This document shows, piece by piece, positions 25,064-33,527 of a stretch of DNA of 58,623 nucleotides. Made by a program: the position numbers and the translations under genes. The DNA is from Gemmatimonadetes bacterium 13_1_40CM_69_22 (GTDB lineage: Bacteria; Gemmatimonadota; Gemmatimonadetes; Gemmatimonadales; GWC2-71-9). The stretch spans positions 1 through 58,623 of the forward strand of contig MNEL01000026.1 in the NCBI GenBank assembly GCA_001917665.1, written 5' to 3'. Each line of letters starts with the position of its first letter. Position 1 is the first letter of the stretch. A model generated the notes under the pieces. It was not told the DNA's origin. It saw only the letters and a list, made by a program, of their open reading frames with translations, and searched no databases.

Positions 25064-27331
25064 CTAGCGGTCCCTCCCCCGAAAGACGATTCGCCTGAAC
25101 TGAATTATTCCCCCCGCCCGCAACTTGTACAGATAGACGCCGGGCGGCAGTTCTCGCCCGTCGTCGGCGCGGCCGTCCCACATGAGACGCACATCGCAAG
25201 TGGGGCCGCCGGGCCCGCTCCGGCCGTAACGGCCGGCGGGAAGAATTCCCGGGAAATTGGGCCCCGGGACGAAGCGCCGCACCGGGTTGCCGCGCAGATC
25301 GAGCACGGCGAGCTCCACGATCGCGGGGACCGCGAGATCGAACCAGAGGCACGTCGCCTCCCGTCCGTCGGCGGGAAACGGGTTCGGGAAATTCTGATAG
25401 AGCAGCGTCGTCGGCGGCGTCGACCCGTCGACCACCATGAACACGCCCTGGCTCCGCACGAGGGTCGTGTCGGCTCCGGCGTGCACGATCAGCGACCACA
25501 CGTACGCTGCGTCGCGCTCGAGCGGGCGCGGCAGCTGGAATGCCGTATCGCTCAAGCCCGCGACGGTGAATTCGGGGCTGGTCGCGAACTGGGCTCCGGC
25601 GCGGCGCACCGTGAAGTCGTAGCGGAGCGGCCCGGGCGGCGCGCTCACTGCGGGCGACTGCCAGGTGAAGACGGGCTGGACCTCCGCCGTGTTCACGCCG
25701 GCCGGCGTCGAGAACGAGGTGAGCGTGGCCCAGGGCGGTACGACGATCGGCCCGAGGGCGCCGGTCGTGGCGGTGACGCCCGTCGCGGCCGTGGCGTCGA
25801 CCCGCCAGAACAGCGGCCGTCCGGGCTTGAGCGCGCGCCGCAGCGCGTAGCTCGTCGCTGTCGTCAGCGTGTCGACGACGAGGTACAGGAAGGCGGCGTC
25901 CCGGGCGATGCGGAGGCGGTAGGTGATCGGGGTGGCGGACGGAGGGGGGGTGCTCACCGACCACGAGAAAGACGGCGTGATCGACGCCAACACCGCCCCG
26001 GTGGGCGTGAGCGGGGTGATCGCGGTCGGGAACACCGCGCTGGCGGCCACGTCGGGGCGGCCCCAGCCCCGCAGGCTGTCGGGCGCGGCGCGATTCGCCG
26101 CATAGGCTTGCAGCGCCTGACGGAGCGCGCCGGGCCCGAGACCGGGATGGAGCTGCTTGAGGAGCGCCGCGGCAGCGGCGAGCAGCGGCGTCGCGAAGGA
26201 AGTGCCGCTGAACCGGCCGAGGGCATTGGGGGCGCTGAGCACGCAGACAAGCACGCCGGGCGCGGTGAGGTCCGGCTTCAGCCGGCCATCCGCGGTCGGG
26301 CCGCGCGATGAGAAGCTCGCGAGCGCGCCGAGCGAATCCTCCGCGCCGGCGGTGATCACGGAATCCGCGTCCCCAGGCGTGACCAGGGTCCGAAAACTTG
26401 GGCCCCCGTTCCCGGCGGCCGTCACGACGAGGATGCCGTGGGCCGCGGCGCTCTCGGCTGCCACGGTCGTGACCGCCACCCGGCCGTTCAGATCGGCTGG
26501 CGAGTAGGTGAAGCCATCGTCAAAGTCGAGATAGCCGAGGCTGGACGAGACGATGTCGACGCCGATCGAATCGGCCCACTCCAGCGCGCGCACGTAGTTC
26601 AGCTCCTCGATACGTGTTTCGGACCGTACGTCCTCGGTCTTGGCGAGCAGGTACGCGGCACCGGGCGCGACGCCGCGCAGCCGGCCAGGGACGCGTCCCG
26701 CGAGGAGCGACCACACCGCGGTGCCGTGGAACTGCGCCCCGGGCTGGTCGTTCGGCTGATCGCGCACCACGGAATCGCCGAACACGAAATCGTACTGCGC
26801 CCTGACCGTGACGCCCGCGAACGCCGGAGCCGCCGTGTTGAAGCCGCCGTCGAGAATGGCGATTCGCACGCCACTCGCGTCGTACCCGGCGTCGGCGAGC
26901 GGGCGCAGGTCGAGCTGGCGGTAGGGCATCTCGGAGGGGCCGTAGGTGGGGTCCCCGCCCCCGGGGCAGGTATCGATGGCGGCCGCGGCCTGCGCCGCTG
27001 GATCCGGGCCGGGCGCCGGGCGCCAGCGGCCGGCGGGCTGGATGCGGCGGAGCAACGCCTCGCGCGCCAGCTCGCGCAGGCCCGCCGTCGGCACGTCGGC
27101 GCCGAGCGCGTGCAGCCAGCGGCTGCGGACGCGCACCCGCGCGCCGGCGGCGGCCGCGCGGGCCGCGGCTCGCTCGAGCGGGACGGCAGGCTGCACGAAC
27201 AGCCACACGGTGAGCGTGGTGTCCCGCTGCCAGACGCGCCGCAGGACCGGAGACACGGCGGGCCGCTGCGCTGCGAGGCCTGCCGGAGCGGCGAGGGCGA
27301 GGAGCGCGGCGGCCCGGATGGACCGTGGCAC
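25064..27331 (-). CDS. Secreted S8 (subtilisin-like) protease with FlgD-like C-terminal domain
   Basis: A 755-residue exported serine protease. It has a signal peptide (cut after LAAQ), a propeptide to about residue 130, and the S8 catalytic domain with D161 (IAILDGGFN), H202 (FHGTAVWSLLAG), oxyanion N308 (TAAGNGGPS) and S378 (SGTSFATPLLAAA). Two fibronectin-like repeats follow (about 435-655), and then a FlgD-type Ig-like end: LLYQNFPNPFPADG, MWDGRADDGRELPPGVYLYKLRAGG. Such ends occur in secreted proteins of Bacteroidota-related groups and may serve sorting or anchoring, which is inference here. It starts with GTG. Confidence 0.88.
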   Translation of the reverse strand: MPRSIRAAALLALAAPAGLAAQRPAVSPVLRRVWQRDTTLTVWLFVQPAVPLERAAARAAAAGARVRVRSRWLHALGADVPTAGLRELAREALLRRIQPAGRWRPAPGPDPAAQAAAAIDTCPGGGDPTYGPSEMPYRQLDLRPLADAGYDASGVRIAILDGGFNTAAPAFAGVTVRAQYDFVFGDSVVRDQPNDQPGAQFHGTAVWSLLAGRVPGRLRGVAPGAAYLLAKTEDVRSETRIEELNYVRALEWADSIGVDIVSSSLGYLDFDDGFTYSPADLNGRVAVTTVAAESAAAHGILVVTAAGNGGPSFRTLVTPGDADSVITAGAEDSLGALASFSSRGPTADGRLKPDLTAPGVLVCVLSAPNALGRFSGTSFATPLLAAAAALLKQLHPGLGPGALRQALQAYAANRAAPDSLRGWGRPDVAASAVFPTAITPLTPTGAVLASITPSFSWSVSTPPPSATPITYRLRIARDAAFLYLVVDTLTTATSYALRRALKPGRPLFWRVDATAATGVTATTGALGPIVVPPWATLTSFSTPAGVNTAEVQPVFTWQSPAVSAPPGPLRYDFTVRRAGAQFATSPEFTVAGLSDTAFQLPRPLERDAAYVWSLIVHAGADTTLVRSQGVFMVVDGSTPPTTLLYQNFPNPFPADGREATCLWFDLAVPAIVELAVLDLRGNPVRRFVPGPNFPGILPAGRYGRSGPGGPTCDVRLMWDGRADDGRELPPGVYLYKLRAGGIIQFRRIVFRGRDR

Positions 27332-27337
27332 CGGGGG

Positions 27338-30300
27338 CTAGACCGGTTCCATCTGGCCCAGGCGCACGCCCACGATCGTGGACACCCCCGGCTCCTGCAT
27401 CGTGACGCCGTAGACGGCGTCGGCCGCCTGCATGGTGCGCGGGTTGTGAGTGATGACGATGAACTGGGTCTGGTCCTTGAACTCGGCGAGCAGCCGCACG
27501 TAGCGGCCCACGTTGGCGTCGTCGAGCGGGGCGTCCACCTCGTCGAGCAGGCAGAACGGGCTCGGTTTGGTGAGGAAGATGGCGAAGAGCAGCGATACGG
27601 CGACCAGCGTGCGCTCGCCCGAGGAGAGCAGGTGGATGCGCTGCGTGCGCTTGCCGCGCGGCGCCGCGTTGATCTCGATCTCGCTCTCGAGCGGCTCGTC
27701 CTCATTGGCGAGCTGCACATCGCACTCACCGCCGCCGAACAGTGTCTGGAACACCGTGCGGAAGTGCTCGCGCACCTTGCCGAACGACTCGAGGAACATC
27801 CCCTTCGCGGTCTGATCGATCTCGCGCGCCGCTTGCTGCAGGGACTGGCGCGCAGCCACCAAATCGTCGCGCTGCGTCATGAGGAACTCGAGGCGCTTCA
27901 TCTCCTCGCCGTGCTCTTCGACCGCCAGCGCGTTGACCGGACCCACCGCCTCGATCGCGGCTTTGAGCCGGTCGTTTTCCTGGCGCAGCCATTCGATGTC
28001 GCCCGGCACCTCCGGCGCGGCGGCGAGCAATTGGTCGAGCGGCTTGCGCCATTCGGCTTGCACGCGCTCGACGAGCCCGCGCTTGCGCCCCAGGATCTCG
28101 GTGCGCTCGAGCTCGAGCCTGTGCTCCTCGGCGCCGAGCGCGTCCAGGCCGGTTCGGGCCTCGTCGAGCGCCGCCTCCGCTTGGGCGACCTGCCCTTCCG
28201 CTTGTTGCACCGCGGCCCCGGCCTCCTGCGCGGCGGTGTCGAGGGCCCCGAGGGCGAGGCGGCGCTCTTTGAGCGCGTCCGCCCACTCGGCCTGCTGGGC
28301 GGTCAGGGCCGCGGTATCGCGGTCGATGGTCGCGATCTCTTCCGCGAGGGTCGCCCCCTGGTGGCGCGCCGCGTCCGCGTCTCCGCCGGCGCGCGCCGCG
28401 CGCTCGCGTGCGGCGGCGAGGCGCGCCTCCACCTGGGCGGCCTCGACCTGCCAGCGCACCCGCTGCTCGCGCGCGGCCTCCTGCTGTGCTTCGAGCTCGA
28501 TCAGGCGCGCGCGCTCGGCCCCCAGCCGCTCGTCGAGCCGCACCCGTTCGCCCTCGTGCCGCTCGAGCTCACCGTGCAGCGCGGTCAGTCGGGCTTCCAC
28601 CTCCGCCAGCCGGGTCGAGAGCCGGTCGACCTGAGTCGTCGCGTCCGTGGCCTCCCGCTGCGCGTGCGCTGCGGCGCGCTCGGCGTCGCCCTTCAGCGCG
28701 CCCGCCTCGAGCTCGTGCGCGCGGGCCTGCTCCGCCGCTGCTCCCGCCGCCGCGAACCCGGCTTCGGCTGCGGTCAACTCCCCGAGCGTCTTACCCAACG
28801 CCCCCGCAGCCGCTCCCCGACGCGGCTCCGCCTCCCCCAACTCCTGCGCGAGCGCGTCGAGCTCGGCGCGCCGCTCGAGCGGCCCCCCGCCTGCGGCCCC
28901 GGCGCCGGCGAGGAACACTGCGCCGTTTGCGCGGCGCAGCGCGCGCCCGCCGTCGAGCACTTCGTGGCCCGCGAGCAGGGTACGCACCCATGCGGCCGCC
29001 GGCCCGTCTACCCGCAACTCGTCCGTGAGGGGATGCCCGTCGGCGGTGCGGCGGGGACCGGGCGTACACGGCAGCAGCACGAGCGGCCCCGGCTGTGCTT
29101 GCTCGTGCCAGCGGCGGATCGCTGCCACGCCGTCCTCGTCGCGCACCAGCACGGCGTGCAGCCACTCGCCGAGCAACTGCTCGGCGAGCTGCGCGTCACG
29201 TCGGCTCGTGCGCACGAAGTCCGAGAGCGGGCCCAGCACCGCGTCACCGAACTGCGCTTTGTTCTCGAGCAGCGCCTGGGCAGCCGGGGCGAGCCCCACC
29301 CGCTGGCGCTCGAGCTCGGCGAGCGCGTCGCGCCGGGCCGTCACCTGCGCGACCGCTTCCTCCGCCTGACGCTGCGCGGCGCGGTCGTGCGTCTCCTGCT
29401 CCTTGAGCTCGGCCACGCGCCGCCGCGCGTGCTCGAGCTCCTCCGCCGCCTGCGCCGCCACCCGCGCCCGCGCCTGCGCCTCCTGTGCCCGCCCACTCGC
29501 CTGGGCGGTCGCTGCCCACTCAGCCTCCGCGCGCGCGGCGCGCTCCCCCGACGCCTGGGCCAGCTGCTGCCCCAGCTCCACCCGCTCCCGCTCGAGCGCC
29601 GCGCGTTCTCCCTCCAATGCCCGGAACCCCTCCGCACGGCGCTGCAGGTCCTCCTCGAGCTCGCGCACCGCCGTGCGCTGAGCGAGCAGCCGGTCGCGGA
29701 CCTCTTGCTCCAGCGCGGCGCGGCCGGCCAGCTCCTGCCCGACCGATGCGAGGTCGCGCTCGGCTGCGTCGCACTCGGTCGCGGCCGCGCTCCGCTCCCG
29801 TTCCGCCTGGACGACGCGGGCCTCCTCCTGCCCGCGCCGCTGCCCGGCCGTGGCGCGCCGTTGCCCGGCGTTGCGCAGCCGCTCGGCGGCGAGCGCCAGG
29901 TCGCCTTCCAGCCGCCCCACCTCCAGCTTCGCGTCGGCTAGGCGCCGTTCCACCTCCGTGCGCTGCGCCTCGGCCGTATGCCGCGCCTGCACGCGCGCCT
30001 CGCGCTCGTGCTCCGCTTCGCCGAGCCGTCCCCGTCCTCCGGGGAGCGCGGCCGCCAGGCGTTCGGCCCGCTTGCCCAGGTCACCTAGTGCGAGATCGAA
30101 GTCCTCGAGCTCGCGCCGCACCAGCGTCAGCGCGATCCCGAAACGCTCTTCGATCATGTTCCCGTACCGCTCCGCCTTCCCCCGCTGGCGCGCGAGCGAG
30201 CGCACCTGCGTTTGCACCTCGCCGACCAGGTCTTCGAGGCGCGCCAGATCCGCCGCCGTCTCCTCGAGCCGCCGCTCGGTGCTCTCCTTCCGGTTGCGAT

Positions 30301-30808
30301 ACAGGCCGATTCCCGCCGCCTCCTCGAACAACGCCCGGCGCTCCTCTGCCTTCTCGGAGAGCAGCGCTTCAATCATCTTCGCTTCCATCACTACGGCGGC
30401 GTCCGCGCCGAGGCCGGTGCCGCGCAGCAGGTCCTGGATGTCGCGGAGGCGGACGGACGAGCGGTTGAGGAGGTATTCGCTCTGGCCTGCCCGGGACAGC
30501 CGGCGCGTGACGACGACTTCTTGATAGGCCAGGGGGAGCGTGCCGTCGGAGTTGTCGAACACGAGCGACACTTCCGCGACGTTCACGGGCCGCCGGCCGG
30601 TCGACCCCTGGAAGATCACGTCCTCCATCTTGCCGCCGCGCAGCAGGCGGGGCGACTGCTCGCCCAGCACCCAGCGCACCGCGTCGGAAATGTTCGACTT
30701 GCCGCACCCGTTGGGGCCGACGATCGCGGTGACGCCCGCTTCGAACGGCAGCTCCACCGTGCCCGCAAACGACTTGAAGCCCGACAGCTCGAGTCGGGTC
30801 AGTCTCAT
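27338..30808 (-). CDS. smc: Chromosome segregation protein SMC
   Basis: A 1156-residue SMC ATPase that organises the chromosome. Head N-terminus: MRLTRLELSGFKSFAGTVEL, Walker A GPNGCGKSN (31-39), LLRGGKMEDVIF. Two long coiled coils flank a hinge near 520-650 (LENKAQFGDAVLGPLSDFV). Head C-terminus: signature LSSGERTLVAVSLLFA and Walker B FCLLDEVDAPLDDANV. The coiled coils are extremely rich in Ala, Arg and Glu. The start is the ATG overlapping the preceding SPOR gene stop (ATGA); a longer frame upstream lies inside that gene and is not used. Length is normal. Confidence 0.95.
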   Translation of the reverse strand: MRLTRLELSGFKSFAGTVELPFEAGVTAIVGPNGCGKSNISDAVRWVLGEQSPRLLRGGKMEDVIFQGSTGRRPVNVAEVSLVFDNSDGTLPLAYQEVVVTRRLSRAGQSEYLLNRSSVRLRDIQDLLRGTGLGADAAVVMEAKMIEALLSEKAEERRALFEEAAGIGLYRNRKESTERRLEETAADLARLEDLVGEVQTQVRSLARQRGKAERYGNMIEERFGIALTLVRRELEDFDLALGDLGKRAERLAAALPGGRGRLGEAEHEREARVQARHTAEAQRTEVERRLADAKLEVGRLEGDLALAAERLRNAGQRRATAGQRRGQEEARVVQAERERSAAATECDAAERDLASVGQELAGRAALEQEVRDRLLAQRTAVRELEEDLQRRAEGFRALEGERAALERERVELGQQLAQASGERAARAEAEWAATAQASGRAQEAQARARVAAQAAEELEHARRRVAELKEQETHDRAAQRQAEEAVAQVTARRDALAELERQRVGLAPAAQALLENKAQFGDAVLGPLSDFVRTSRRDAQLAEQLLGEWLHAVLVRDEDGVAAIRRWHEQAQPGPLVLLPCTPGPRRTADGHPLTDELRVDGPAAAWVRTLLAGHEVLDGGRALRRANGAVFLAGAGAAGGGPLERRAELDALAQELGEAEPRRGAAAGALGKTLGELTAAEAGFAAAGAAAEQARAHELEAGALKGDAERAAAHAQREATDATTQVDRLSTRLAEVEARLTALHGELERHEGERVRLDERLGAERARLIELEAQQEAAREQRVRWQVEAAQVEARLAAARERAARAGGDADAARHQGATLAEEIATIDRDTAALTAQQAEWADALKERRLALGALDTAAQEAGAAVQQAEGQVAQAEAALDEARTGLDALGAEEHRLELERTEILGRKRGLVERVQAEWRKPLDQLLAAAPEVPGDIEWLRQENDRLKAAIEAVGPVNALAVEEHGEEMKRLEFLMTQRDDLVAARQSLQQAAREIDQTAKGMFLESFGKVREHFRTVFQTLFGGGECDVQLANEDEPLESEIEINAAPRGKRTQRIHLLSSGERTLVAVSLLFAIFLTKPSPFCLLDEVDAPLDDANVGRYVRLLAEFKDQTQFIVITHNPRTMQAADAVYGVTMQEPGVSTIVGVRLGQMEPV

Positions 30809-31671
30809 GGTCTGGTCCTCGTTCGTGTCACGAGGGTGGCCGGAACGCGGGCGCGCTTGAGCTGCGCCTCGGCGAGGCTCGCCTGGTCGGGGGTTTCGAA
30901 CGCGCCCACGAGCAGGGCGCCCTCCGCGCCCCACGGGACCGCCGGAATGCCGCGGGCGCGCAGACGATCGGGCCGTCCCGTTTGGGCGAGCGCGAAGGAG
31001 TACGGCGCCCGCAGCAGGTCGCCCTGCCCCTTGGGGGCCAGACCGCTCGCCCACAACGCGGCGCGCGTCGCGGCAGCGGAGTCGCGGGTCGCGAAGGCGC
31101 CCGCGAGCACGCGATACCAGACGGCCGCGCCCCCTCCCCGCCGCCCCTCAAGCGCGACCGGCGTCACGAAGGCCGGCAAGTGGTCGTGCGTCGCGAGACG
31201 ATCAGCCAGGGCGAGTGCCTTATCGACGCTGGCGTAGGCTGCGAGCTGCACGGCCCAGGGGAGCGAGTCCAGCCGGGGCGTCGGGGCGGCGGTCGGGCGC
31301 ACGCGCGGCGCGACGGGCGTCGGGGGGGCTGCGCGATGCTCGGCGCCGCTGGCCCGGATGGACTCCCCACCCGTGGTGAACAGCGCCCACCCTCCTGCCG
31401 CCCCCGCGACCAGCGTCGCCGCAACCAGGACGGGTCGGGTGCGGCGGTGCGCGGCTCGCCTGGCCGGATGCGGCAAAGGCAGGGGACGCGACGGCCTCGG
31501 GGGGGCGGCCGGTGCGCGGAGATCCCGCGTCGGGCCCGGCGCCGGCGTCCAGTGCTCGCGCACCACACCGACCAGCGGGATGCCGCGCTCGAGCGCGGCG
31601 GTGATCCCTTGGCCGATGGAAGACTCCGGCTCGAAGCCGTCCGGCGAGAGCACGATCAGGCCATCCGGCAC
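30805..31671 (-). pseudogene. SPOR-domain protein, downstream part of a frameshifted gene
   Basis: Reading from a possible GTG at 31671 (VPDGLIVLSPDGFEPESS) this part is 288 residues: the end of an NTPase-like domain (AALERGIPLVGVVREHW), a Pro/Arg linker, a membrane helix near residue 85 (VLVAATLVAGAAGGWALF), another linker and a SPOR domain (SLPWAVQLAAYASVDKALALA, VWYRVLAGAFATR). SPOR domains bind glycan strands lacking stem peptides at division sites. The first residues fit as a direct continuation of the previous gene, one base out of frame, so the two were probably one protein of about 412 residues. It overlaps smc by 4 bases. Confidence 0.65.
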
Positions 31672-32039
31672 GGCCGACAGGCGGGCTCGTGTCCGAACAG
31701 CTCGCCCGGATGCGCCGTGTACGCGCCCGCAGCGATGAAAAAGACGTGGTCGATCTCGTGAGCGGTCTTCGTCAGCGACACGCCGTATTCGAACGCGTCG
31801 ACGATGCCTTCGGTCGGCGTGAGCCCCGCCACCTCGTGCAGCGTGGGGTCTTCGATCCAGAGATCGACGAGCGCCACGCGGCGCCCGTGCAGCGCCGCCG
31901 CGCGCGCCACGTCCCAGGCTGCCGCCGCGGCCCACCTCAGGTCGCCGGTGGCGGGCACGAGGGCGACCAGCGCCTGCCCGTCGACGAGCGGAGCGATCAG
32001 ATTGTCGAGACGCGAGCGCGGGAGTGGTCGTGCGCTCAT
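31656..32039 (-). pseudogene. ParA/CpsD-like NTPase domain, upstream part of a frameshifted SPOR gene
   Basis: A 127-residue frame starting MSARPLPRSRLDNLIAPLVDG. It resembles the N-terminal part of exopolysaccharide-type CpsD/ParA-like folds (ALVPATGDLRWAAAAAWDVARAAALHGRRVALVDLWIEDP), though no clear Walker A lysine is present: the P-loop position reads PATGDLRWA. The frame ends in FGHEPACRPCRMA. Adding one base after GAGCCCGC would fuse it to the next frame. It could be a sequencing error, a real inactivation, or a -1 recoding site. It overlaps the preceding lipoprotein gene by 4 bases. Confidence 0.6.
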
Positions 32040-33463
32040 GGCGTGGGTTGGTAGATCCAGAACGGCCGGCCGAGCTTACGCCCGATCGCCTCCGCCTGCG
32101 CGCGCGTGGGGAACGGGCCGAGCACGACGCGGTAGCCGTCATCCGGCCCTCGCGGCGGCAGCACGCGGGCGGCCAAACCGGCTCGCGTGAGCTGCTGCGC
32201 CATCTCGCCGGACCAGGCCTCGTTTTGCGACGTCGACACCTGGACGTACAGCAGGCCCTCGCCCACCACCGAGTCGGCGGCCCCCCCGGCTCCCCCCCCG
32301 GCCGCCGGCTGTCCGGGCTGACCCGACGCGTCGGCGAACGCCGAGCGGTAGCTGCCGCGCGGCCGCCACGCGGTCAGCGTCCATTGGTCGGCGCCCCCGC
32401 CTTTGACGCGGCCCGTGACGACCAGGGAATCCGGCCGGTATGCGGCGACGTCGTCGCGCTGCCGCACGAGCAGCGAGCCATCCGGGGCGATCGCCGGCAG
32501 GTCCACGCGCCACGCGGTCGCGACCGAGCCCACCAGCCGTTTTACGGGCAGGTCCACGACCCACGCCGAATCGCCGACCGTCGGGCGTGCCAACAGCCAA
32601 CGCCCGAGCGGATCGAGACGCATCGTCGCGGCGGGCGTCGGCAGCGCCACGCCGTCGATCTCGGCACGCTCGTAGCGGTCGATCACGGCGAGCCCCGGCT
32701 CGGTGCGCCGCGCCACATAGATGCGGTGCCCGGAAGGGGAGAAGACGAGCGCGCGCGGGTGATCGTCGAGCGGCACGAACGCCGCGTCACGTCGCCCGAG
32801 CGCGTCCATCAACAGGACGCCGGAATCACTCGCGACGGCGATGAGGTCGCCCCAGCGGGTCGCCGCGACGTCGCCCCCTACCGGGATCGTCCGGCTCGTG
32901 GGCGGTTGATCGGCCGCGGCGGTGATGAGCTTCGGCGGATCGACCGCGACGAGGCGCTGGTCGCTGCCGCCGAACAGCTCGCGCGGCACGCCGCCCAAGG
33001 GCTGGGGCCAGACGAACCGCACCCGCCGGGCGAGCGAGACGACGCGCCGCTTCGCGTCCACCGTGTACAGCGTGCCGTCGGGGCCGAGGGCCGCCTGCAC
33101 GATCCCCGTCACTACGGTGTCGACGCGACCGCTCCCGAGATCGAGCGACAGCACGTCCTTCTTGTCGGTCATCACGAACAGGAATTCCGACTCCGGGTCG
33201 AGGCCGATGACGTCTGCCACCGCCGGCAGCTTTCCGTGGATCGCGTTGGGGATCTCGACCAGATCCGGGAGGCGGTAGGTCCGCGGCGTGCCGCCGCGCG
33301 CCGCGACGCGGATCGCCACCCCGGCGGTGCGCGCGCCACCGCTGGCCGAGTGCGTAACTGATTGTGGCGTCTTTGGTTGGGACGACGGATCTGCGGGCGC
33401 TCGGGACCGGCAGCCCCCGAGCGCCAGGCTGGCGAGGACGCAGCACCACCCACGGGTAAGCAA
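32036..33463 (-). CDS. SPOR-domain lipoprotein with beta-propeller-like core
   Basis: A predicted 475-residue lipoprotein. With the TTG start at 33463 the N-terminus is MLTRGWCCVLASLALGGC, a compact lipoprotein signal with the lipobox LGGC. The middle has repeated beta-propeller-like strands (TLYTVDAKRRVVSLAR, HRIYVARRTEPGLAVIDRY, WLLARPTVGDSAWVVDL). A SPOR domain ends the protein (LLYVQVSTSQNEAWSGEMAQQL, YRVVLGPFPTRAQAEAIG). An upstream ATG at 33508 would place the first 15 codons inside the terminator hairpin of the previous gene, so I prefer TTG, which has GAGG 4 bases ahead. Role: envelope or division-site protein, inferred. Confidence 0.78.
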   Translation of the reverse strand: MLTRGWCCVLASLALGGCRSRAPADPSSQPKTPQSVTHSASGGARTAGVAIRVAARGGTPRTYRLPDLVEIPNAIHGKLPAVADVIGLDPESEFLFVMTDKKDVLSLDLGSGRVDTVVTGIVQAALGPDGTLYTVDAKRRVVSLARRVRFVWPQPLGGVPRELFGGSDQRLVAVDPPKLITAAADQPPTSRTIPVGGDVAATRWGDLIAVASDSGVLLMDALGRRDAAFVPLDDHPRALVFSPSGHRIYVARRTEPGLAVIDRYERAEIDGVALPTPAATMRLDPLGRWLLARPTVGDSAWVVDLPVKRLVGSVATAWRVDLPAIAPDGSLLVRQRDDVAAYRPDSLVVTGRVKGGGADQWTLTAWRPRGSYRSAFADASGQPGQPAAGGGAGGAADSVVGEGLLYVQVSTSQNEAWSGEMAQQLTRAGLAARVLPPRGPDDGYRVVLGPFPTRAQAEAIGRKLGRPFWIYQPTP

Positions 33464-33502
33464 AATGGCCTCGCCGGACAAGATAGACAACCGGCGAGGC
33501 CA
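33461..33502 (-). terminator. Intrinsic terminator after the protease-like/propeller/barrel gene
   Basis: A perfect 12-bp stem (TGGCCTCGCCGG and its complement CCGGCGAGGCCA, 33466-33477 and 33491-33502) with a 13-base loop is followed on the minus strand by TTTTG. It lies 26 bases past the stop at 33528. The T-run overlaps the TTG start of the next gene. Confidence 0.8.
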
Positions 33503-33527
33503 GCGCAAGTGTTTTAGCGATACGGAG

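Noticed and set aside
26438-29941. A 1167-codon open frame on the plus strand opposite smc and the S8 protease
   Set aside because: It mirrors the highly biased smc codons; its Leu/Glu/Arg-rich product has no recognisable domain.
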